Origin: Parvibaculum sp041688015
Lineage (GTDB): Bacteria; Pseudomonadota; Alphaproteobacteria; Parvibaculales; Parvibaculaceae
DNA length: 64,000 bases
Direction of reading: 5' to 3'
Assembly (NCBI GenBank): GCA_041688015.1
Contig: JBDNIY010000017.1
Location: 62,001 to 126,000 of the forward strand
Under the pieces are notes generated by a model, which made no database searches, was not told the origin of the DNA, and saw only the letters and a list, made by a program, of their open reading frames with translations. Shown here piece by piece: positions 40,796 to 50,463 of the stretch. Each line of letters begins with the position of its first letter. The first letter of the stretch is position 1. The position numbers and the translations under genes are program-made.

Positions 40796-42463
40796 TCAGA
40801 GCGCGCCGTTGCCCCCTTCGAGCATCCGCTTCAGCAAATCGACATCCTCGTCCATGCCGCTATCGGCTTGACGCAATTCGTCGATCTTGCGGACCGCATG
40901 AATGACGGTGGTGTGGTCGCGCCCGCCAAACTTGCGCCCGATCTCAGGCAGCGAGCGCGTGGTGAGCTGTTTGGACAACCACATCGCCACTTGGCGCGGG
41001 CGGGCGACGGCGCGGGCGCGGCGCGCCGACAGCATGTCAGCGAGGCGCACATTGTAATATTCGGCGACGCGACGCTGAATCTCTTCAATCGTCACCTTGC
41101 GATCATTGCAACGCAGTAGATCGCGCAGCACGTCTTGGCTCATATCGAGAGTGATGGGGCGCCCCACGAGTGAGGCGTAGGCAACCACACGCCTCAACGC
41201 GCCTTCAAGCTCACGCACATTAGAGACGATGCGATGAGCGAGAAATTCAAGCACGCCCGGCGGCATGACGATGGTGCTATTGCGGCCCAGCATTTCGTCA
41301 CATTTGGACTGAAGAATGCCGAGGCGCAATTCATAATCGGTGGGATGAATGTCAGCGGCAAGCCCGTGGCCAAGACGCGAGCGAATGCGTTCCTCAATGC
41401 CTTCAAGGTCTGACGGCGAACGGTCAGCCGAGATGATCACCTGCCGATTGTGGTCAATCAAGGCATTAAAGGTATGGAAGAATTCTTCCTGCGTCGATTC
41501 CTTGCCGGAGATGAACTGCACATCGTCGATCATCAGCACGTCAACCGTACGGAACTGTTGCTTGAAGGCCATCGTGTCCTTAAAACGCAGGGCACGGACG
41601 AATTGATACATGAATTTTTCAGCCGAGAGATAAAGCACTTTACGCTCAGGCTGACGACGACGGATTTCCCATGCCATAGCATGCATGAGATGGGTTTTGC
41701 CAAGGCCAACGCCGCCATAGAGAAAGAGCGGATTGAAGGTGACGTCGGTAGCTTCGGCCACGCGATGGGCGGCGGCATGGGCCAACTCATTGGATTTGCC
41801 GACAATGAAATTCTCAAACGTAAAGCGCGGATCAAGCGGCGCGCCAACGCCCGCATCTTCAAAACCTTGCGGCGTGGTGTCGCGCGCGGGCTGAGCGCTA
41901 ACGGATCTGGATGGTGTCAGAGTGGGCGCCACGACACGGCGCATCTGTTGCGGATTTTCGGTTCGCGCGCTTTCGCTGCGCGGGGCAGCCGCCCTAGCAA
42001 CCGCATTCTGAACGCCTTGCGACACATGCGCCTGCACCAGAATTTCGACGCGGACGAGGGCTGGGTCTTCTTCGTTCCAGAGCGTCGTCAGGCGTTCGGC
42101 ATAATGCGACTGCAGCCAATTGCGGATGAAGCGCGTCGGCACCGCAAGAATGACGCGGCCATCACCAAGGCCGATCAGCGAAATCTGTTTGAACCAGCTG
42201 TTGAATGTCGCTTCGCCCAGCTCAGCCAGAAGGCGCGCGCGCACGCGGCGCCACTGCGCGCCAAGGCCCGGCTCGCTCGCAAGGTCGCTTTGTGCCTGCT
42301 CACCTTGGATGGATGTGCGCACTGCCATACGTTCTTGTGTTTTCTCAAGCTGGCTGCGCACGGAGCCGTCGCGCTCACCTTGTGCCGCGTCCACGCCGGG
42401 GTGAACATCCCCATCGACTCGATAGGCAGGTTTTGACGGCAAACCCATCTTGTTCTCGTTCAC
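40796..42463 (-). CDS. dnaA: chromosomal replication initiator DnaA
   Basis: A 555-residue initiator. The start is a GTG with AGGGG upstream; an ATG five codons later is possible. Domain I (WRRVRARLLAELGEATFNSWF, in parts) is preceded by an extra, poorly conserved 70 residues. The AAA+ domain has LYGGVGLGKTHLMHAM and VLMIDDVQFISGKE. Domain IV carries GRDHTTVIHAVRKI, the DnaA-box recognition signature. It lies between rhodanese and dnaN genes, a usual alphaproteobacterial order near rpsT. Confidence 0.97.
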   Translation of the reverse strand: MNENKMGLPSKPAYRVDGDVHPGVDAAQGERDGSVRSQLEKTQERMAVRTSIQGEQAQSDLASEPGLGAQWRRVRARLLAELGEATFNSWFKQISLIGLGDGRVILAVPTRFIRNWLQSHYAERLTTLWNEEDPALVRVEILVQAHVSQGVQNAVARAAAPRSESARTENPQQMRRVVAPTLTPSRSVSAQPARDTTPQGFEDAGVGAPLDPRFTFENFIVGKSNELAHAAAHRVAEATDVTFNPLFLYGGVGLGKTHLMHAMAWEIRRRQPERKVLYLSAEKFMYQFVRALRFKDTMAFKQQFRTVDVLMIDDVQFISGKESTQEEFFHTFNALIDHNRQVIISADRSPSDLEGIEERIRSRLGHGLAADIHPTDYELRLGILQSKCDEMLGRNSTIVMPPGVLEFLAHRIVSNVRELEGALRRVVAYASLVGRPITLDMSQDVLRDLLRCNDRKVTIEEIQRRVAEYYNVRLADMLSARRARAVARPRQVAMWLSKQLTTRSLPEIGRKFGGRDHTTVIHAVRKIDELRQADSGMDEDVDLLKRMLEGGNGAL

Positions 42464-42653
42464 GACTTCTGACCCCTTTTTTTGAATTCCGGCCCCGCTC
42501 CGGAAAGTTGGACCCGTGCATTCCGCAAAAACGCACCGACCCTCGCCTCTCTACCGCCATTTGGAACACCTGCGGATTAGTTTCCGCAACGCCTCCCTTT
42601 ATTCCACGCAGGCCCCGCACGGGCTTGCGCGTCTCACTCAACACGCTTTTGAA

Positions 42654-43124
42654 TTATCCTTGGGCCCAAGGCAGCCCAGCCGCTTTCCAGCCCGTGCGCT
42701 GGCCACGATGGCGCGTCTCGTCGAGATCGCCTTCAAAGCCACCCGTGATATTATAGGCCCGCGAAAACCCTTGAGCGGTCAAAGCCACAGCCGCCGCACG
42801 GCTGCGCGCCCCAGAACGACACAGAAACAAAATCGGTGCCGCCTTGTCGCTAACCGCCGCCGTCACTTCGGTGGCAAAGCCTGCATTGACATTCATCGTT
42901 GGAAAACTTTGCCACTCGGCAAGCGTCGGTTGCTTGGAGATCGCCGACAGATCGGCGACACCAACAAACGACCACTCCGCGCGGGTGCGCACGTCAACGA
43001 GAACGGCGCTCGGGTTTTCAGAAAGGACACGCCAAGCTTCTTGAACGGAAATGTCACCTGCATAGTCATCAGGTTGAGCCCCTAGAATTTCGGGCACCGT
43101 CGTCTCGTTCATCTTACCCGGCAT
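42654..43124 (-). CDS. rhodanese-like domain protein
   Basis: A single-domain rhodanese of 156 residues. The core is AVLVDVRTRAEWSFVGVADL and the active-site loop LFLCRSGARSRAAAVAL contains the catalytic cysteine; the C-terminal segment is YNITGGFEGDLD. Such proteins carry persulfide sulfur in cyanide detoxification, thiamine, Moco or tRNA sulfur pathways; the partner is unknown. An ATG four codons in (43112) is an alternative start. It lies between rpsT and dnaA on the same strand. Confidence 0.9.
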   Translation of the reverse strand: MPGKMNETTVPEILGAQPDDYAGDISVQEAWRVLSENPSAVLVDVRTRAEWSFVGVADLSAISKQPTLAEWQSFPTMNVNAGFATEVTAAVSDKAAPILFLCRSGARSRAAAVALTAQGFSRAYNITGGFEGDLDETRHRGQRTGWKAAGLPWAQG

Positions 43125-43645
43125 TCTCGTGGCCCTTTCTCATCTCTCAATTCTCCAGCTCCACCGACATCCACAGACAGGCGACAAGCCTGCTCACATT
43201 GGAAAAGCATCTTCGGGCTTTCCCGTTCTGAAATCGACAACTGTTTGGGTACTTTTAACCGATCAACGCAATGCTATCGAATACTGTATTTAGTGGTTTG
43301 GTTAATTAAAAATAGCAGTAATCGAAGGCCTCATTGATGAAAATATACATACCGGCTGGACCCTGAGGAAGCAAGTGAGAAGAATCAGGAACGCCGAAAA
43401 ATTTGATCTTGACGACCTGTTGCGACATCAAAACCACGGCTCACAAAATATAAAATCCCGCACATGTCGCATCGCACCCAGGCATTGCAAAAAATAAATG
43501 GCGCAATTGCACAAGCTTTCCGCCGACGCAAACGCAAACGCAAAATTTTTAAGCGCTAACGCATGAACAACATCGCAGAGGTCGCAAAAATTTCAGACGG
43601 TTGCGAAATTTTATGGCTTGTTTTTTTCAAAACGCCGCAAAGCCC
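43125..43645. other. AT-rich intergenic region between rpsT and the rhodanese gene
   Basis: About 520 bases with no supported gene, clearly AT-richer than the flanks. It contains TTAACC (43255-43260) and GGTTAA (43300-43305) in inverted orientation, which resemble CtrA half-sites, and three near-copies of GCAAAATTT (about 43540, 43584, 43603). No cluster of DnaA boxes was found, so I do not call an origin. Confidence 0.5.
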
Positions 43646-43680
43646 ACAAAAAAGCCCGCGGCTAAAATGCACGCGGGCTT
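43646..43680 (-). terminator. Rho-independent terminator of rpsT
   Basis: On the minus strand AGCCCGCG pairs with CGCGGGCT over an 11-base loop and is followed by TTTTTT. Confidence 0.9.
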
Positions 43681-43747
43681 GAACTTTTTTGATTTCTGCG
43701 GCAGCGCCTCAACGGCACACCTGCAGTATATACGCTGTAAGCGAAGA

Positions 43748-44014
43748 TCAGGCGGCGATCAACTTCACGCGAGCCGACAGACGCGAAACTTTGCGCGACG
43801 CCGTGTTCTTGTGGGCAACGCCCTTCTGCGCGGCGCGCATAATTTCCGGCTCGGCTGCCTTCAGCGCGAGCGTTGCCGCATCCTTATTGCCCGCCGCGAT
43901 GGCCTCTTCAACCTTGCGGATGAAGCCGCGCATGCGCGAACGACGATCCTTGTTGACGGCCGTGCGCGTCTCGATCTTGCGGACTGCCTTTTTTGCGGAC
44001 TGTGTATTCGCCAT
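43748..44014 (-). CDS. rpsT: 30S ribosomal protein S20
   Basis: An 88-residue basic helical protein that binds 16S rRNA: MANTQSAKKAVRKIETRTAV, RMRGFIRKVEEAIAAGNK and AAQKGVAHKNTASRKVSRLSARV are S20 signatures. It has its own terminator. Its position beside dnaA is standard in alphaproteobacteria. Confidence 0.97.
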   Translation of the reverse strand: MANTQSAKKAVRKIETRTAVNKDRRSRMRGFIRKVEEAIAAGNKDAATLALKAAEPEIMRAAQKGVAHKNTASRKVSRLSARVKLIAA

Positions 44015-44297
44015 TCTCTTCGACCCTTGCCTTCAAACCTGTCTTGCTCACGCGCGCCTCGCGCGCGCAGCGAAATTCTCAATCTTCGCAAATCCACCCT
44101 GCCGACAGCCCGTCCTTACGGGTTAAGCGACGACGCAATGGCGTTGCGGCCTCAAAAAAGTGGCCCCGGACATAGCGGGGGCCTCATTTAGTTTGAGGCG
44201 CGCGTTATACGCGGCGAGCGCGCGCCCGTCAACCAAGCGAAATGCGCCCAAAAGCCGTGGCCAGAGCCGCAGAATTCCGCCGTTTATCTGTGTAATA

Positions 44298-45074
44298 TCA
44301 ACGGTTCTTGAAGCTGGCTTTGCGTTTTTCGACAAAGGCGGACATGCCTTCCTTCTTGTCTTCGGTCGCAAACATCGAATGAAACAGCCGTCTCTCGAAG
44401 CGCACACCCTCAGACAAGGTGGTCTCATAGGCCCGATTGACGGTTTCCTTGGTCATCATGGCGATGGGCAAAGATTTGGCGGCAATGGTGGCTGCGACCT
44501 TCAGCGCCTCATCCAATAGTTCGGCCAGCGGCACTATACGGCTCACTAAGCCTGAGCGTTCAGCCTCGTCAGCATCCATCATGCGGCCCGTCAGGCACAT
44601 TTCCATCGCTTTTGATTTGCCGACAAAACGCGTCAGGCGCTGCGTGCCGCCAGCACCGGGCATCACGCCGAGATTGATTTCAGGCTGACCGAACTTGGCA
44701 TTGTCAGCGCAAATGATGAGATCACACATCATGGCGAGCTCGCAGCCGCCGCCCAGCGCATAGCCTGCAACGGCGGCAACCACAGGTTTGCGGCAGCGCG
44801 TGACGCGCTCCCAATTGGCGGTAATGAAGTCTTCGCGGTAAACGTCCATATAGGATTTGGGCTGCATCTCCTTGATGTCGGCGCCCGCGGCAAAGGCTTT
44901 CTGCGAACCCGTCAGCACGATGCAATGAATGGCATCGTCGGCCTCAAAAGCATCCAGCGCCTGCGTCAGCTCATCCATCAAAGCCTTGTTGAGCGCGTTC
45001 AAGGCGTCAGGCCGGTTGAGGGTGATGAGGCCCACAGCGGCTTTTGTTTCAACAAGAATGTTTTGATAGGCCAT
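44298..45074 (-). CDS. enoyl-CoA hydratase
   Basis: A 258-residue crotonase that hydrates 2-enoyl-CoA in beta-oxidation. The oxyanion-hole segment GSQKAFAAGADIKEM and the catalytic glutamate region KFGQPEINLGVMPGAGGTQRLTRFVGK (in parts) are intact, with both catalytic glutamates expected from FadB/ECHS1-type enzymes. The ATG at 45074 has AGGAAA 6 bases upstream; an in-frame start five codons earlier is less likely. The close match to short-chain mitochondrial ECHS1-like proteins makes a general role likely. Confidence 0.92.
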   Translation of the reverse strand: MAYQNILVETKAAVGLITLNRPDALNALNKALMDELTQALDAFEADDAIHCIVLTGSQKAFAAGADIKEMQPKSYMDVYREDFITANWERVTRCRKPVVAAVAGYALGGGCELAMMCDLIICADNAKFGQPEINLGVMPGAGGTQRLTRFVGKSKAMEMCLTGRMMDADEAERSGLVSRIVPLAELLDEALKVAATIAAKSLPIAMMTKETVNRAYETTLSEGVRFERRLFHSMFATEDKKEGMSAFVEKRKASFKNR

Positions 45075-45150
45075 GGCCGTTTTCCTCATGTCATCTCATC
45101 CGCTCATCGTGCAGACGTTTGCACCATGCAGGCAAGACAGATTTACAAAT

Positions 45151-45549
45151 TCAATTGGGTTCGATGGAGAAGCGCACTTCGGTAATGCCTTTTTGCTCTG
45201 ACACGATCTCGATTTCGAGACGCTCTTTTTCGCGATTAAAAATCAGAAGATCATCAATCAATTCAAGTTTCTTCAGGCGTTTCCAGCCAAGCTGCGGCAA
45301 GGTATCGGCGTAAAAATGGCGTACCGACGTCTCCGTCACGCGGCCTTCAGCGATGGAGCGCACGATGCGGCCATTGGGCTTGTCAAAGACAATGCCGCCT
45401 TCGCCCGTTTCATGCAGCCCTTCCATCAAAGGCATGTCTTCGACGGCATCGAGATAGCCCGCTGCTTTTTCTTCGGCCTGTGCGCTGGCAACAAATGTCG
45501 CGCTGCCCAAGCAAAGGATCGCCCCCAAAACTACTATGCGTCCGATCAT
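45151..45549 (-). CDS. secreted protein of unknown function
   Basis: A 132-residue protein with a signal peptide (MIGRIVVLGAILCLGSATFVASAQA). The mature part has MPLMEGLHETGEGGIVFDKPNGRIV, ETSVRHFYADTLPQLGWKRL and ERLEIEIVSEQKGITEVRFSIEP, parts of a small alpha/beta domain seen in alphaproteobacterial periplasmic proteins near mutM. I know no function. The ATG at 45549 is chosen because it starts the signal peptide; the frame is open upstream into the mutM 3' end. Confidence 0.75.
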   Translation of the reverse strand: MIGRIVVLGAILCLGSATFVASAQAEEKAAGYLDAVEDMPLMEGLHETGEGGIVFDKPNGRIVRSIAEGRVTETSVRHFYADTLPQLGWKRLKKLELIDDLLIFNREKERLEIEIVSEQKGITEVRFSIEPN

Positions 45550-45608
45550 TGCCGCCCTATTCCGATCTCTATCTATCGCTAATAATTCTATCTCAGGTTT
45601 TTCAAGCG

Positions 45609-46481
45609 TTACTTCTGACACCGCGGACAAAAGAAAGTTGAGCGCCCCGCTTGTGCAATCCGCTTCACCGTACCGCCGCAATCAGGCTTTGAACAGACTT
45701 CCCCTTCCCGATCATAGACAGAGAAGCTGTGTTGAAAATAACCAAGCTCGCCGTCGGCTTGTGCGTAGTCGCGCAACGTGGACCCTCCCGCCTCAATCGC
45801 CTCGGTGAGAACGTCGCGGATGGCGCGCGTTAGGTGCTCGGCGCGCGCCGCACCGATATTGGCAGCCGCGCGTTTTGGCGAGATGCCCGCGCGAAAAAGC
45901 GCCTCACAGACATAAATATTACCAAGGCCCGCCACCGTGCTCTGATCAAGCAGTGCCGATTTGATCGGCGTCTTGCGGCCTTTGAGGCGCACCAGCAGCG
46001 TCTCGGCGGAGAAAGCGTTGCCTAAAGGTTCTGGGCCGAGGCGCGCGAGATGAGCGTTTGTCTCCAGTCCGTCTTCGGCGATCAGGTCCATAAAGCCAAA
46101 GCGGCGGTGGTCTGAATAGACGATGCGGGTACCGTCCTCCATGTCGAACACAATATGATCGTGCTTGCCTTCGCCCGCGTCCGCTGCCTCATAGTGAAAG
46201 AGGCCGGGGCGCTTTGCGATGGCGCTCCCCTGATGGATCAGAAAGCGGCCCGACATGCCCAGATGAATGAGCAGCACCTCGCCGCCTTCGAGAGTGGCGA
46301 GAATATATTTAGCGCGCCGCACCAAACGCAGTACCAGACGCCCCGTCAACCGCTCAGCAAAGTGTGCCGGCAGCATATAGCGCAGGTTAGGGCGGCGCTG
46401 GGTCACCAGACGAATGCGGCGGCCTTCAAGCGAAGGGGCAAGGCCACGGCGGACGGTCTCAACTTCGGGTAGTTCGGGCAT
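45609..46481 (-). CDS. mutM: formamidopyrimidine-DNA glycosylase
   Basis: Removes 8-oxoguanine and formamidopyrimidines. The N-terminus MPELPEVETVRRGL includes the catalytic proline; the H2TH region has LGNIYVCEALFRAGISP; the C-terminal zinc finger is CSKPDCGGTVKRI and FFCPRCQK. The length of 290 is normal. It is divergent from ubiE, the usual alphaproteobacterial arrangement. Confidence 0.97.
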   Translation of the reverse strand: MPELPEVETVRRGLAPSLEGRRIRLVTQRRPNLRYMLPAHFAERLTGRLVLRLVRRAKYILATLEGGEVLLIHLGMSGRFLIHQGSAIAKRPGLFHYEAADAGEGKHDHIVFDMEDGTRIVYSDHRRFGFMDLIAEDGLETNAHLARLGPEPLGNAFSAETLLVRLKGRKTPIKSALLDQSTVAGLGNIYVCEALFRAGISPKRAAANIGAARAEHLTRAIRDVLTEAIEAGGSTLRDYAQADGELGYFQHSFSVYDREGEVCSKPDCGGTVKRIAQAGRSTFFCPRCQK

Positions 46482-46551
46482 ATTGTCGCCATATCCTCAG
46501 GCAAACTTAATTCAGAGCGGCAGAAAGTAGCGCCCTTCGGGGGCCTGCGCT

Positions 46552-47367
46552 ATGGTCGCGCGCATGAGCGCAACAGACCCAAAAAATGCCCAAAATCCGC
46601 CCGCCCCTTCCGGCGAGGGCGTCACAACGCATTTTGGCTTCAAGACAGTGGCCGAGAGCGACAAAGTCAAGCTCGTCCATGACGTGTTCGAGCAGGTCGC
46701 CTCGCGCTACGATCTGATGAACGATCTCATGTCGGGCGGTTTGCATCGTGCCTGGAAGCTGGCGCTGATCGACTGGCTGAACCCGCCGCGTGGCGCGCGG
46801 CCCTTTGCCCATATCGATGTGGCAGGTGGCACGGGTGACATTGCCTTTCGCGTGCTTGACCGCGCTGGGCCCAACGCCCATGTCACCGTCTGCGACATCA
46901 ATCGGCACATGCTGGGCGTCGGCAAGACGCGCGCCGAGGCGCAGCAATATGAGGCACAGGTTGAGTTTGCCTGTGGTGACGCCGAAACGCTGCCGTTCCC
47001 TGATCGCTCGTTTGATGCCTATACGATTGCCTTTGGCATTCGCAATGTCACCCATATCGAAAAGGCGCTGGCCGACGCTTACCGCGTCTTGAAACCCGGC
47101 GGACGTTTTCTCTGCCTTGAGTTCTCGCACGTAGCCGTGCCGGGGCTTGATGCGATCTACGACACATATTCTTTCAGCGCCATTCCCCAGATCGGCAAAT
47201 GGGTGACAGGCGACGGCGACCCCTATCAATATCTGGTGGAAAGCATTCGCCGCTTCCCGAACCAAGAGCGCTTCAAGGCCATGATCGAGGCGGCGGGTTT
47301 TGCGCGCGCCTCCTATCGCAATCTCACCGGCGGTATTGCAGCGATGCATTCCGGCTGGCGGCTTTAA
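46552..47367 (+). CDS. ubiE: ubiquinone/menaquinone C-methyltransferase
   Basis: A SAM-dependent C-methylase of ubiquinone synthesis. Signatures are VASRYDLMNDLMSGGLHRAWK, HIDVAGGTGDIAFRVLD (SAM motif) and IAFGIRNVTHIEKAL. The C-terminal FCLEFS-like motif is FLCLEFSHVAVP. Start: ATG at 46552 with GGGGG upstream, or ATG at 46564. ubiB follows after 16 bases, so the two form an operon. Confidence 0.96.
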   Translation: MVARMSATDPKNAQNPPAPSGEGVTTHFGFKTVAESDKVKLVHDVFEQVASRYDLMNDLMSGGLHRAWKLALIDWLNPPRGARPFAHIDVAGGTGDIAFRVLDRAGPNAHVTVCDINRHMLGVGKTRAEAQQYEAQVEFACGDAETLPFPDRSFDAYTIAFGIRNVTHIEKALADAYRVLKPGGRFLCLEFSHVAVPGLDAIYDTYSFSAIPQIGKWVTGDGDPYQYLVESIRRFPNQERFKAMIEAAGFARASYRNLTGGIAAMHSGWRL

Positions 47368-47383
47368 GAGCGGGGGCGTCTAA

Positions 47384-48976
47384 GTGTTGTTCCGCTCGTT
47401 TGCTCATATGACGCGATTGGTGAAAGCGGGCCGCACGCTGGCGCGCCACGATGCACTGTTCCCGCTGGAATTGCGCGGCGAAATGCCCGCGCCTTTGCTG
47501 GCGCTTCTCGCCTTGGCCAAGCTGCGTCTGCCTTGGGAGCCAAAGCCCAACGACCAAAACGACATACCGCCGCCTGCGCGCCTTGCCGCTGCGATGGCGG
47601 ATCTCGGTCCTTCCTACATCAAACTCGGGCAATTCCTTTCAACCCGCCCCGATATTGTCGGCGCGGAGCTTGCCGCTGGCATGACGCAATTGCAGGATCG
47701 CCTGCCACCCTTCCCGACAGACGAAGCGCGCGCCATTGTGGCCGCTGAGCTTGGTCGTCCGCTCGAAGACATCTATTCATCCTTTAGCGAGCCGGTGGCA
47801 GCCGCCTCCATTGCGCAGGTCCATCGCGCCCATACCATCGCCGACGACACCGATGCCGAAGGCCGCGACGTCGCCGTCAAAGTCTTGCGCCCCGGCGTTG
47901 AGGCGCGCTTTGCCACGGACCTCGATAGCTTTTTCTGGATGGCGCGTCTGGTGGAGCGCTACAACACCGCCTCGCGTCGGTTGCGCCCCATCGAAATTGT
48001 GCAGACGCTGGCCGATAGCGTTGAAATCGAAATGGATTTCCGTCTGGAAGCCGCCGCCATTTCCGAGATGGCGGAAAATGTGGCCCATGACAAAGGCTTT
48101 CGCGTACCCCGTGTCGATTGGGAGCGCACGGCGCGCCATGTGCTGACGCTGGAATGGGTCAATGGCATTGCCGCGTCTGATCGCGCCGCGCTGATCGCAG
48201 CAGGCCACGACATGAAGGCGCTGGGCACTCGCATCATTCAGGCTTTTCTCACCCATGCGCTGCGCGATGGGTTTTTCCATGCCGACATGCATCAGGGCAA
48301 TTTATTCGTTGATGCCGACGGCACGCTGGTCGCCGTTGATTTCGGCATCATGGGTCGCCTTGATGCCGACCAACGCCGGATGCTGGCGGAAATTCTCTAT
48401 GGCTTTGTCAAACGCGACTATCGCCGCGTCGCCGAAATGCATTTCATCGCGGGCTATGTGCCACCATCGAAAAACATCGACGCCTTTGCGCAAGCGCTGC
48501 GCTCGGTTGGCGAGCCGATTTTCGGACGGCCCGCGCGCGATGTTTCGATGGGCCGTTTGCTAGCGCAATTGTTTCAGGTCACCGAGCAATTTGAGATGAA
48601 GACCCGGCCTGAATTGATCCTGCTGCAAAAAACCATGGTGGTGATCGAAGGCGTGGCACGTCATTTCGATCCCGATCACAATATCTGGGACAGCGCCGAA
48701 CCCGTGCTGAAATCCTGGATGAGCGAGCAATTCGCGCCCGAAGCCCGCCTTGGCGACGTCGCCGAAGGGGCCGCCCAGCTTGGCCGCCTCGCAGGCAACC
48801 TGCCGGAGTTTCTGGCGCGCGCTGAACGCACGGCGCGGCTGCTGTCTGACAGCGTGGACGAACAGGGCATCAGGCTTCACCCAGACTCACAGGCCCGCCC
48901 CTCGTCATGGACGCAGCCCGCTCTCTGGGCCGCTGTCGGCGCGTTGGTGGTGCTGGTGCTGCTGAAGGTGTTTTGA
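47384..48976 (+). CDS. ubiB: ubiquinone biosynthesis accessory protein UbiB
   Basis: An atypical ABC1/ADCK kinase-like ATPase needed for ubiquinone synthesis. The KxGQ motif lies in PSYIKLGQFLSTRPDI; EPVAAASIAQVHRA carries the A-rich loop; DGFFHADMHQGNLFV and VAVDFGIMGRL are the catalytic and metal motifs. The membrane helix is WTQPALWAAVGALVVLVLLKVF (in parts) at the C-terminus. The start is GTG at 47384. A palindromic repeat element follows. Confidence 0.95.
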   Translation: MLFRSFAHMTRLVKAGRTLARHDALFPLELRGEMPAPLLALLALAKLRLPWEPKPNDQNDIPPPARLAAAMADLGPSYIKLGQFLSTRPDIVGAELAAGMTQLQDRLPPFPTDEARAIVAAELGRPLEDIYSSFSEPVAAASIAQVHRAHTIADDTDAEGRDVAVKVLRPGVEARFATDLDSFFWMARLVERYNTASRRLRPIEIVQTLADSVEIEMDFRLEAAAISEMAENVAHDKGFRVPRVDWERTARHVLTLEWVNGIAASDRAALIAAGHDMKALGTRIIQAFLTHALRDGFFHADMHQGNLFVDADGTLVAVDFGIMGRLDADQRRMLAEILYGFVKRDYRRVAEMHFIAGYVPPSKNIDAFAQALRSVGEPIFGRPARDVSMGRLLAQLFQVTEQFEMKTRPELILLQKTMVVIEGVARHFDPDHNIWDSAEPVLKSWMSEQFAPEARLGDVAEGAAQLGRLAGNLPEFLARAERTARLLSDSVDEQGIRLHPDSQARPSSWTQPALWAAVGALVVLVLLKVF

Positions 48977-48983
48977 CCTCACG

Positions 48984-49104
48984 GGCCTCTGATCCTTCGA
49001 GAAGGCGCAAGTGCGCCTCCTCAGGATGAGGGGTAAGGTACATTCTAAAAATAACCCTCATCCTGAGGAGGGCCACTTTGGCCCGTCTCGAAGGATAGAG
49101 ACCC
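48984..49104. repeat. REP-like palindromic element, copy A
   Basis: A 120-base nested palindrome: CTGATCCTTCGAGA at the left edge mirrors TCTCGAAGGATAGAG at the right. Inside are a small hairpin (GGCGCAAGTGCGCC), CCTCAGGATGAGG and its mirror CCTCATCCTGAGG. It occupies the space between ubiB and coaBC. The same element occurs at 56330 and 58506. Confidence 0.9.
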
Positions 49105-49221
49105 CAGAAGCGCCAACCCGCCTCATTTTCACTCAGCCTAAGAGGTAAAACTTTTTATCTCCACATTTGGCGCGTAGAACCTTATATTCCCGGTTCCACC
49201 CGCGTCCAATGGAGATCGGAC

Positions 49222-50463
49222 TTGAGTGACGTCCTGAACAATCGCCGTATCCTGCTCATCATTGCCGGTGGCATCGCCGCCTACAAGAGCCTTGAATTGA
49301 TCCGCCGCTTGCGTGATCACGGGGCCAGTGTGCGCGCTGTTCTCACGGACGCAGGGGCGCATTTTATCACACCGCTCACCGTCAGTACGTTGACGGGCGA
49401 CAAAGTCTATCAAGACCTCTTTGATCTCACCGACACAGCCGCCATTGGCCATATCGAATTGTCGCGCGATGCAGACCTGCTCGTCGTGGTGCCTGCGACT
49501 TCTAATATTTTGGCCAAGATGGCCGCGGGCCTCGCCGATGATCTCGCCACCACCTTGCTGCTGGCCACCGACAAGCCGGTTCTCGTTGCGCCCTCCATGA
49601 ACGTGCGCATGTGGAGCCATCGCGCCACCCAGCGCAACATCGCGCAACTGATGGCCGACGGCGTGCATTTTGTTGGCCCCAATGACGGCGACATGGCCTG
49701 CGGTGAGTTTGGCCCCGGCCGTATGGCAGAACCCGCTGAAATTCTTTCCGCCATCCAAGACCATTTCTCCGAGAACGCATTTTCCGGTGAGCCACCGCTT
49801 AAAGGCCGCCGTGTGCTTGTGACCTCTGGGCCAACGCATGAGCCAATTGATCCGGTGCGCTATCTCGCCAATCGCTCGTCGGGCAAGCAGGGCCATGCTA
49901 TCGCCACGGCACTGGCGCGCATGGGTGCCGATGTGACGCTTGTCTCCGGCCCGACCAATTTGTCAGCGCCTGCAGGCGTCACGCTGAAACGCGTCGAGAC
50001 AGCGCGCGAAATGCTGGCGGCCTGCGAAGCCTCGCTGCCGGTCGATGTGGCGATTTGTGCGGCCGCCGTCGCCGATTGGCGCGTCGATGTGGACGCCACA
50101 CAGAAGATCAAGAAAGGCGCGGGCACGGGGACGCCCTCGCTGACGCTGGTTGAAAACCCCGACATTTTGGCAACGCTGTCAAAGCTCACCAAGGGCCGCC
50201 CCGCACTTGTCATCGGCTTTGCCGCCGAAACCGAAAAGGTCATCGAACACGCCCTTGCCAAACGCCAACGCAAGGGCTGCGACTGGATTGTCGCCAATGA
50301 CGTCTCGCCCGAAACCGGCGTGATGGGCGGCGACCTCAACACGGTGCATCTCATTTCCGCTGATGGGACCGAGGACTGGCCGCTGCTGCCCAAGCAAGCG
50401 GTCGGCGAACGTCTGGCGCGCAGCGTGCTTGCCTATTTTCAAACCAAGAAGACCAAAGCATGA
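49222..50463 (+). CDS. coaBC: bifunctional phosphopantothenoylcysteine decarboxylase / phosphopantothenate--cysteine ligase
   Basis: Coenzyme A synthesis. The N-terminal CoaC flavoprotein (IAGGIAAYKSLELIRRLRDHG; VAPSMNVRMW; catalytic cysteine in GDMACGEFGPGRMAEP) is fused to CoaB (VLVTSGPTHEPIDPVRYLANRSSGKQG, in parts; IGFAAETE). The length of 413 is normal. The start is TTG at 49222 with GGAG 8 bases upstream. It overlaps dut by four bases. Confidence 0.95.
   Translation: MSDVLNNRRILLIIAGGIAAYKSLELIRRLRDHGASVRAVLTDAGAHFITPLTVSTLTGDKVYQDLFDLTDTAAIGHIELSRDADLLVVVPATSNILAKMAAGLADDLATTLLLATDKPVLVAPSMNVRMWSHRATQRNIAQLMADGVHFVGPNDGDMACGEFGPGRMAEPAEILSAIQDHFSENAFSGEPPLKGRRVLVTSGPTHEPIDPVRYLANRSSGKQGHAIATALARMGADVTLVSGPTNLSAPAGVTLKRVETAREMLAACEASLPVDVAICAAAVADWRVDVDATQKIKKGAGTGTPSLTLVENPDILATLSKLTKGRPALVIGFAAETEKVIEHALAKRQRKGCDWIVANDVSPETGVMGGDLNTVHLISADGTEDWPLLPKQAVGERLARSVLAYFQTKKTKA

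Noticed and set aside
41450..42436. 328-codon open frame antisense to dnaA
   Set aside because: dnaA motifs on the other strand are unmistakable; the antisense product has no family signature.
42658..42671. Terminator at the rhodanese gene end (CCTTGGGCCCAAGG)
   Set aside because: The palindrome is perfect but lies mostly in the last codons, leaves no loop and lacks a T-run.
43125..43645. Chromosome origin between rpsT and dnaA
   Set aside because: The region is AT-rich and near dnaA, but I found no cluster of DnaA boxes; alphaproteobacterial origins often lie elsewhere.
46507..47349. 280-codon open frame antisense to ubiE
   Set aside because: It mirrors a certain ubiE gene, has no recognisable domain and arises from GC-rich codon bias on the opposite strand.
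49138..49896. 252-codon open frame antisense to coaBC
   Set aside because: Shadow of a clearly identified gene; low-complexity histidine/glycine-rich composition typical of antisense frames.
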